Source of the DNA: a virus
Length of the DNA: 56,400 nt
Virus record (IMG/VR): IMGVR_UViG_3300037488_002133
Location: 1-56,400 of that record
Reading direction: 5' to 3' (one strand)
Positions 50,365 to 56,400 of this stretch are shown piece by piece. The translations under genes and the position numbers were made by a program. The notes under the pieces were generated by a model. That model ran no database searches. It worked only from the letters and a program-made list of their open reading frames with translations, and was not told where the DNA came from. The number at the start of each line of letters is the position of its first letter. Within the stretch, counting starts at the first letter, position 1.

Positions 50365-51276
50365 GTGATTGACCTCGTCAATCTCCCTCAAACCTACATC
50401 AACAGATATGGTCGGGACAAAGTGATCGAAATTATCGGTCAGGGTCCAGCCATGGTGTCGATGTGGCTCTCGCGGAAGCGATTTCCGGTCGAAGCGATTC
50501 AAAAACTGATCGATTTTGACCCGTCGCCACTGCACGACATAAAACCGTTCTACACGAACCCAGAACCCGGCAAAAAACTCGTCATTCTGATGCCGCTGAA
50601 CGGTCCTCCCGAGCCAGAAGTGCTCGATGCGTTTGCACGGCTCTACGACCCCAAGGAAATGGACTTTCGCAGGGTTGCGTTCAATAATTTATCGGTAGCT
50701 CGCAACGCTTTGGCGGGCCAGTTCCTTCGTGGGCCGTGGGACACCGCGATTTGGTGGGACGGAGACACTATTCCTCCCTATGGAGATGCGGTTGCGTTTA
50801 AGCGGCTCTGCCAGACGCCCAACATGCCCGATGTCTTTGCAGGAGTTCACTCGATCTACCGCATGTTGGTTCACCGAAAGACGTTCGTGAGCGCCGTCTA
50901 CGTCGGGCGTCGAAAAGGTGCCGCCCCGCAATTTGGGGGAGGGGAATCTGAAACCACCAAGATGGTAATCAAGCGTGGGCCACGTAATGAACTTCGCGAT
51001 ACGGACTGGTCGGGGTTCGGATTTGCCCTGACCCACCGACAAGTTTTTGAGGACATCATTAAAACCCAAGGCGAAGAAATTCGCGTAACCAACGAGGGTC
51101 TTCGTAGCCGGTTCGGCTACGATTACGCCTTTTTCACTCCGACAGGAGTCGATATCCCCGGCGACGACATCCCGTTCTGCATCCGTGCGGCCAAGGCCGG
51201 TCACAAGGTGCAGCTCGATATGTCCGTTTTCGCGGCTCATATCGGCAATCACGCCTACACGTATCAAGATCTGTAA
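50365..51276 (+). CDS. GT-A glycosyltransferase with N-terminal HTH-like segment
   Basis: A 303-residue protein; the start is GTG at 50365, four bases after the scaffold stop. Residues 1-50 (YINRYGRDKVIEIIGQGPAMVSMWLSRKRFPVEAIQKLI) look like a Cro-type helix-turn-helix; the rest is a GT-A fold with WWDGDTIPP (DxD-type motif, near residue 132), RRVAFNNLSVARNALAGQF and FCIRAAKAGHKVQLDMSVF. The HTH-like part may be a small adaptor, not DNA-binding. It lies between scaffold and capsid genes. Confidence 0.7.
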   Translation: MIDLVNLPQTYINRYGRDKVIEIIGQGPAMVSMWLSRKRFPVEAIQKLIDFDPSPLHDIKPFYTNPEPGKKLVILMPLNGPPEPEVLDAFARLYDPKEMDFRRVAFNNLSVARNALAGQFLRGPWDTAIWWDGDTIPPYGDAVAFKRLCQTPNMPDVFAGVHSIYRMLVHRKTFVSAVYVGRRKGAAPQFGGGESETTKMVIKRGPRNELRDTDWSGFGFALTHRQVFEDIIKTQGEEIRVTNEGLRSRFGYDYAFFTPTGVDIPGDDIPFCIRAAKAGHKVQLDMSVFAAHIGNHAYTYQDL

Positions 51277-51288
51277 ATAAATATCACC

Positions 51289-52764
51289 ATGCCCGCTCCA
51301 AACAACATTCAGTCCTTCACGTCCGGTCCAACCATGATGATGATGAATGACGGGACGTATGTCCCAGTGTCTCGGCCTAGTCGTGTGCAACACGGTAATC
51401 ATCAAAAACTGTTGATCGTACTTCAGTACTACGACGGGGATAAATCCGCTGCCGAGGATCTCGGTGCGCTCATCGCTGGTCTGGAGCGAGTCCGCAACCA
51501 CACGGCGGATATTATGATTTTCCGGCGATTCGACGCCTCGGATTACAGCAGTGAAATTATCACTCGTTTGCGCGACAAATTTGACAAAGTCTTCGTAGAG
51601 ACCAGTCGACGTAGGGACGCGAAAGGATATCCGTTTGGACCCAACCAGATGTGGGCGGATATCGTAGGTATGGTAGGTCAGATGCCGCAGTGGAATGACA
51701 ACTATTTTGCGTTCTTACCGTTGGAGTCCGATTGCGTGCCGGTTCATCCCAACTGGATCAACGAACTTTCGGAGGAGTTTAGACTTTCTAAAGCTCGAAA
51801 TTACTCGGCCATCGGCCACATCCACGATGCACCGTTGAAGCACATGAATGGCGTGGGGGTCTACGATAGCCTGCTTTGGTCAATCGTGGGTGGGAATAAG
51901 TTGAATGGCGCAGACCCTCAAGTGGCCTATGACATTCACCATCGGGGCGACATCCTACCGTTGGCGTATGACACCCCCTTGATAATGATGCAATATCAGC
52001 GTCCGACAATTACTCCGTCGGACCTGTTTAAGAAATGGAAAAATGGGGTTGAGCCAGCCCTGTTCCACGGGGTAAAAGATGGATCTGCACGAGCGGCTGT
52101 CCGAGCAAAGTACATCACGTTTTCAGATGAATTGGACATGTCGAAACGCACGGTGTTTACGTATGAACACCAACGCCCCAACAATCCATCGGTCAATGCC
52201 GTCTACGAAATGTGGGCAGACGGATGGAAGAGCCGAGGATGGAATCCGGTGAAACTATCATTAAGGGACGCAGCTCGGGAGACTCGGTATTCCGAGGTTA
52301 TGAAAAACGTCGAGCGAATGAAGTTTTTTGGATCTGCTACCGATGAGGTGGCTCGGCTGATCCGTTGGGTAGCGTTGGAAGCGGTTGGTGGGGGGCTTAT
52401 GGTCGACCCCGATGTCCTTCCAACCAATTTCAATCCGGTAGATTTTAAGCGGACTCCTGCACTCCTGAACGACGAAAGCAGCTTTGGGATTATTGCGGCG
52501 TATTTCGATATGAAGTCTCTGGGGGTTTTCCTCGATGCCATGAAGAAATATCCCGTCGACGACGAGGTTCGTCTGGCGTATGCCGATTCACTTATCCTCA
52601 AGAAAAGCGGGGCACTAAAGAAGACCACGGTCAAAGTTGCAATCAGTGGGTCGAAAGAATGGAGGTCGTCCCCCATGGTATCGTTCAACCAGTTTGAGAT
52701 GCAGCGTTTGGGCATAGGCGGGATGGCTCCGCGAGCCATGGAGCGGTTCCTGCGAGAGAACTGA
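51289..52764 (+). CDS. Two-domain glycosyltransferase
   Basis: A 491-residue protein. The N-terminal domain (30-260) is GT-A-like with FLPLESDCVPVHPNW holding a DxD-like SDC. The C-terminal domain (about 280-490) contains RLIRWVALEAVGGGLMVDPDV, a DxD motif of the GT32-like type. Two catalytic domains could add two different sugars in order. It sits directly before the structured RNA and major capsid gene, so its level would follow capsid synthesis. Confidence 0.7.
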   Translation: MPAPNNIQSFTSGPTMMMMNDGTYVPVSRPSRVQHGNHQKLLIVLQYYDGDKSAAEDLGALIAGLERVRNHTADIMIFRRFDASDYSSEIITRLRDKFDKVFVETSRRRDAKGYPFGPNQMWADIVGMVGQMPQWNDNYFAFLPLESDCVPVHPNWINELSEEFRLSKARNYSAIGHIHDAPLKHMNGVGVYDSLLWSIVGGNKLNGADPQVAYDIHHRGDILPLAYDTPLIMMQYQRPTITPSDLFKKWKNGVEPALFHGVKDGSARAAVRAKYITFSDELDMSKRTVFTYEHQRPNNPSVNAVYEMWADGWKSRGWNPVKLSLRDAARETRYSEVMKNVERMKFFGSATDEVARLIRWVALEAVGGGLMVDPDVLPTNFNPVDFKRTPALLNDESSFGIIAAYFDMKSLGVFLDAMKKYPVDDEVRLAYADSLILKKSGALKKTTVKVAISGSKEWRSSPMVSFNQFEMQRLGIGGMAPRAMERFLREN

Positions 52765-52780
52765 GATAAAAAAGATTGAC

Positions 52781-52950
52781 CACTCACACCAACCGGTTAT
52801 TGCGTAAGTTAACCGGAGGTTATTAGCGCGAAAGCGCCGGTCCCCCTGCGAGAGCAGGGACATCTGCCGGGGACGAACGGGTGTGTCGCAAGACCGAACC
52901 TGAGAGGGAACTACCCACCTTCGACTGAGTGTAACCCGCCTCCGTGGCGG
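52781..52950 (+). ncRNA. Structured leader RNA before the capsid gene (novel candidate)
   Basis: Closing stem CACUCA (52781-52786) with UGAGUG (52926-52931). Inside: CCGGUUA/UAACCGG (52793-52816); GCGC-GAAA-GCGC (52826-52837); CCCUGC-GAGA-GCAGGG (52844-52859) stacked on GUCC/GGAC (52840-52843, 52871-52874); GGU-GU-GUC-GCAA-GAC-CGA-ACC (52880-52900). After the closing stem: CCGCC-UCCGU-GGCGG (52936-52950). Three GNRA loops in one region are unlikely by chance. No known riboswitch or ribozyme class was matched. Confidence 0.6.
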
Positions 52951-52977
52951 AAAGTTCAACTATAAACCTCTTTTAAC

Positions 52978-54210
52978 ATGTCTTGCACACCGATTCCAAT
53001 TGATCTGGCTACGCAACTTTTCTCTCGCGATCCCCAACGCCTCTACGGCCCAATCGCCAAGTCCCTGCTCACGCAGGTTCCATACATTTCGGTCCTCAAG
53101 TCGGGTACTTTCCCGTCGGCAGTCGCGGCCACACTCTTGAGCGTTGCTCAGGGTCGTCCGTACCTGCAAAGCTCGCTGGCTAATCCGTCGTTCACCACGA
53201 TGCTGAACCTCTGTGGTTCTTGCAATTTGAACGTCGACCAAAACGGTACGAATCAATACTCGTACACGGCTGCGATCAATCAGGGTATGTCCGACAAAAT
53301 CTGCTTGAACCAAGGGTTCAGCGCATTTCTTGGCTCCCTGACTGCCCAGCTTGAAGCCTACCAGACCGGTGTGACTGAGCTGATCAACGCGGACATCCGC
53401 TGGCAGCTCTTCCTCCGTTCCGGCGTCAAGATGTGCGTGCAGACCGGTATTGGCGTCACTAGCCAGATCACCGGTGGCGAGTACAACATCGACCAAGCCG
53501 TTCCGGCTGTTCAGTCCAACGCTGAACTGACGTTCGCCACTCTTCAAAGTGCGAACCGTTATATGCGTTCAGCCCTTCGTACCAAGCCCTTTGGCTCTGG
53601 TGCCAATGCCCACGCTCGGTTCATCGGTTCCCCCGATATTCTCGATGCTCTCCGTAACGATCTCGGCGGTGCGGCTGGTCCCGGTGGTGCGAACATCGTT
53701 CCCCTCGGTCAAGTCGCCGCTGGTGGCAACAAGATGGCTCAGGACGCCATCACGGGCTACATGTTTGAGCCCCTCTATCGTGGCATTCAGTTCGGAGAAG
53801 ACCCAATCCCGCTTCGCCTCAATTGGAATGGTGCTGGCTACGATCCCGTTGACCCAAATTCAGCCTACGCACCTACCGCAGGAGGCTCGGTCTCCATCGT
53901 GTCGAACGCTTGGCTCAATGCGTCTCACGAGGTCGCGTTCCTCATGTATGATGGCTCGTTCGAGCGTCAAGTCCCAGCCCCGTTCACGGGCGAGGGCAAG
54001 ATCAAGTTCCAACGTCAGCTCTTCGGCGGTGAGATTCAGTTTATGAACCACCCCGACATGTCTACCAACATGTTTGGTGACTATGGCGTGATGGCTTACC
54101 GCATTGGTCGCGCCCTGCGCCCAATGTACCCATGGTTCGTGCTGCCGATCATCTATAAACGGTGCCGCGACACGGGCGATCTGACGACCTGCACTGGCGT
54201 CAGCGGTTAA
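52978..54210 (+). CDS. Major capsid protein
   Basis: A 410-residue protein, first in a unit between the structured leader and a strong terminator. Position after the scaffold and two inserted genes, size, and the pattern of the middle and end (SANRYMRSALRTKPFGSG, IKFQRQLFGGEIQFMNH, AYRIGRALRPMYPWFVLPI) support a HK97-fold capsid protein. Several Cys occur (SCT, NLCGSCNLN), unusual for capsids and possibly disulfide-forming. The assignment is from context. Confidence 0.75.
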   Translation: MSCTPIPIDLATQLFSRDPQRLYGPIAKSLLTQVPYISVLKSGTFPSAVAATLLSVAQGRPYLQSSLANPSFTTMLNLCGSCNLNVDQNGTNQYSYTAAINQGMSDKICLNQGFSAFLGSLTAQLEAYQTGVTELINADIRWQLFLRSGVKMCVQTGIGVTSQITGGEYNIDQAVPAVQSNAELTFATLQSANRYMRSALRTKPFGSGANAHARFIGSPDILDALRNDLGGAAGPGGANIVPLGQVAAGGNKMAQDAITGYMFEPLYRGIQFGEDPIPLRLNWNGAGYDPVDPNSAYAPTAGGSVSIVSNAWLNASHEVAFLMYDGSFERQVPAPFTGEGKIKFQRQLFGGEIQFMNHPDMSTNMFGDYGVMAYRIGRALRPMYPWFVLPIIYKRCRDTGDLTTCTGVSG

Positions 54211-54227
54211 TCCAGTAGTGAAAAATC

Positions 54228-54258
54228 AGCCACCTCGGGGATATCCCCCGAGGTGGCT
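54228..54258 (+). terminator. Strong hairpin terminator after the capsid gene
   Basis: AGCCACCTCGGGG and CCCCGAGGTGGCT pair over 13 bp with loop ATATC, followed by ATTTCTA. It stands 17 bases past the capsid stop. The weak U tract may allow some read-through to the fibre genes. Confidence 0.85.
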
Positions 54259-54288
54259 ATTTCTACATAATTAGGGAAAACCAATATC

Positions 54289-56400
<2,112 letters not shown>

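Noticed and set aside
52800-52812. TTGCGTAAGTT resembling the conserved GCGUAAGU of hatchet ribozymes
   Set aside because: The other conserved hatchet elements and stem order are absent; here the bases form the loop of a 7-bp hairpin.

Overview
The window reads as nearly all of one tailed-phage genome (Caudoviricetes) with a podovirus-type virion: a large portal, a large terminase, a scaffold and capsid pair, a nozzle-like tail protein, three large internal (ejection) proteins and several collagen-like fibre or spike proteins, with no tape measure or sheath. No rRNA, tRNA or host housekeeping gene was seen. The host cannot be named. Most genes lack a Shine-Dalgarno sequence and many have A/C-rich leaders, so the host probably relies little on Shine-Dalgarno initiation. 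Both window ends lie inside collagen-like repeats in the same gene direction, so this is probably a circular map or contig cut inside one spike gene.

Layout. (1) 1-17618, plus strand: the 3' part of a collagen/pectate-lyase-like spike, a second collagen-like protein, a small acidic protein, tail and nozzle proteins, a collar-like protein, a GNAT-like protein and a row of internal virion proteins ending in a 1835-residue polyvalent protein with zincin and ADP-ribosyltransferase-like domains. (2) 17615-19350, minus: methyltransferase and glycosyltransferase. (3) 19433-20061, plus: two small membrane proteins (holin candidates). (4) 20058-34742, minus: replication operon with SNF2-type helicase, VRR-NUC nuclease, PolA-type DNA polymerase, DUF2815, DUF2800, primase-helicase, a metallopeptidase/VWA protein, a MoxR-type AAA+ ATPase and two alanine-rich paralogues. 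(5) 34743-36991: control region with a long hairpin leader, a 13-bp inverted repeat around an AT-rich core, a zinc-finger gene, an HTH/TerS-like gene, 15-bp palindromes and 12-bp iterons. (6) 36992-45357, minus: repeat-rich HNH endonuclease, three glycosyltransferases, small genes, lysozyme-like protein, serine recombinase and large terminase. (7) 45421-56400, plus: Cys-rich small proteins, portal, scaffold, two glycosyltransferases, major capsid protein and collagen-like fibres, running off the end.

The most notable observations are RNA elements. Two near-identical sequences at 33854-33907 and 34265-34317 (minus strand) match the complete core of a type II hammerhead ribozyme. They lie between the two alanine-rich paralogues and the MoxR ATPase gene and would cut the polycistronic message just upstream of each following gene. 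A separate multi-branched leader with three GNRA tetraloop hairpins lies directly before the major capsid gene (52781-52950). A third theme is glycosylation: six glycosyltransferase-like genes plus a methyltransferase, in a phage whose fibres carry many Gly-X-Thr collagen triplets, suggest that virion fibres or host glycans are modified.
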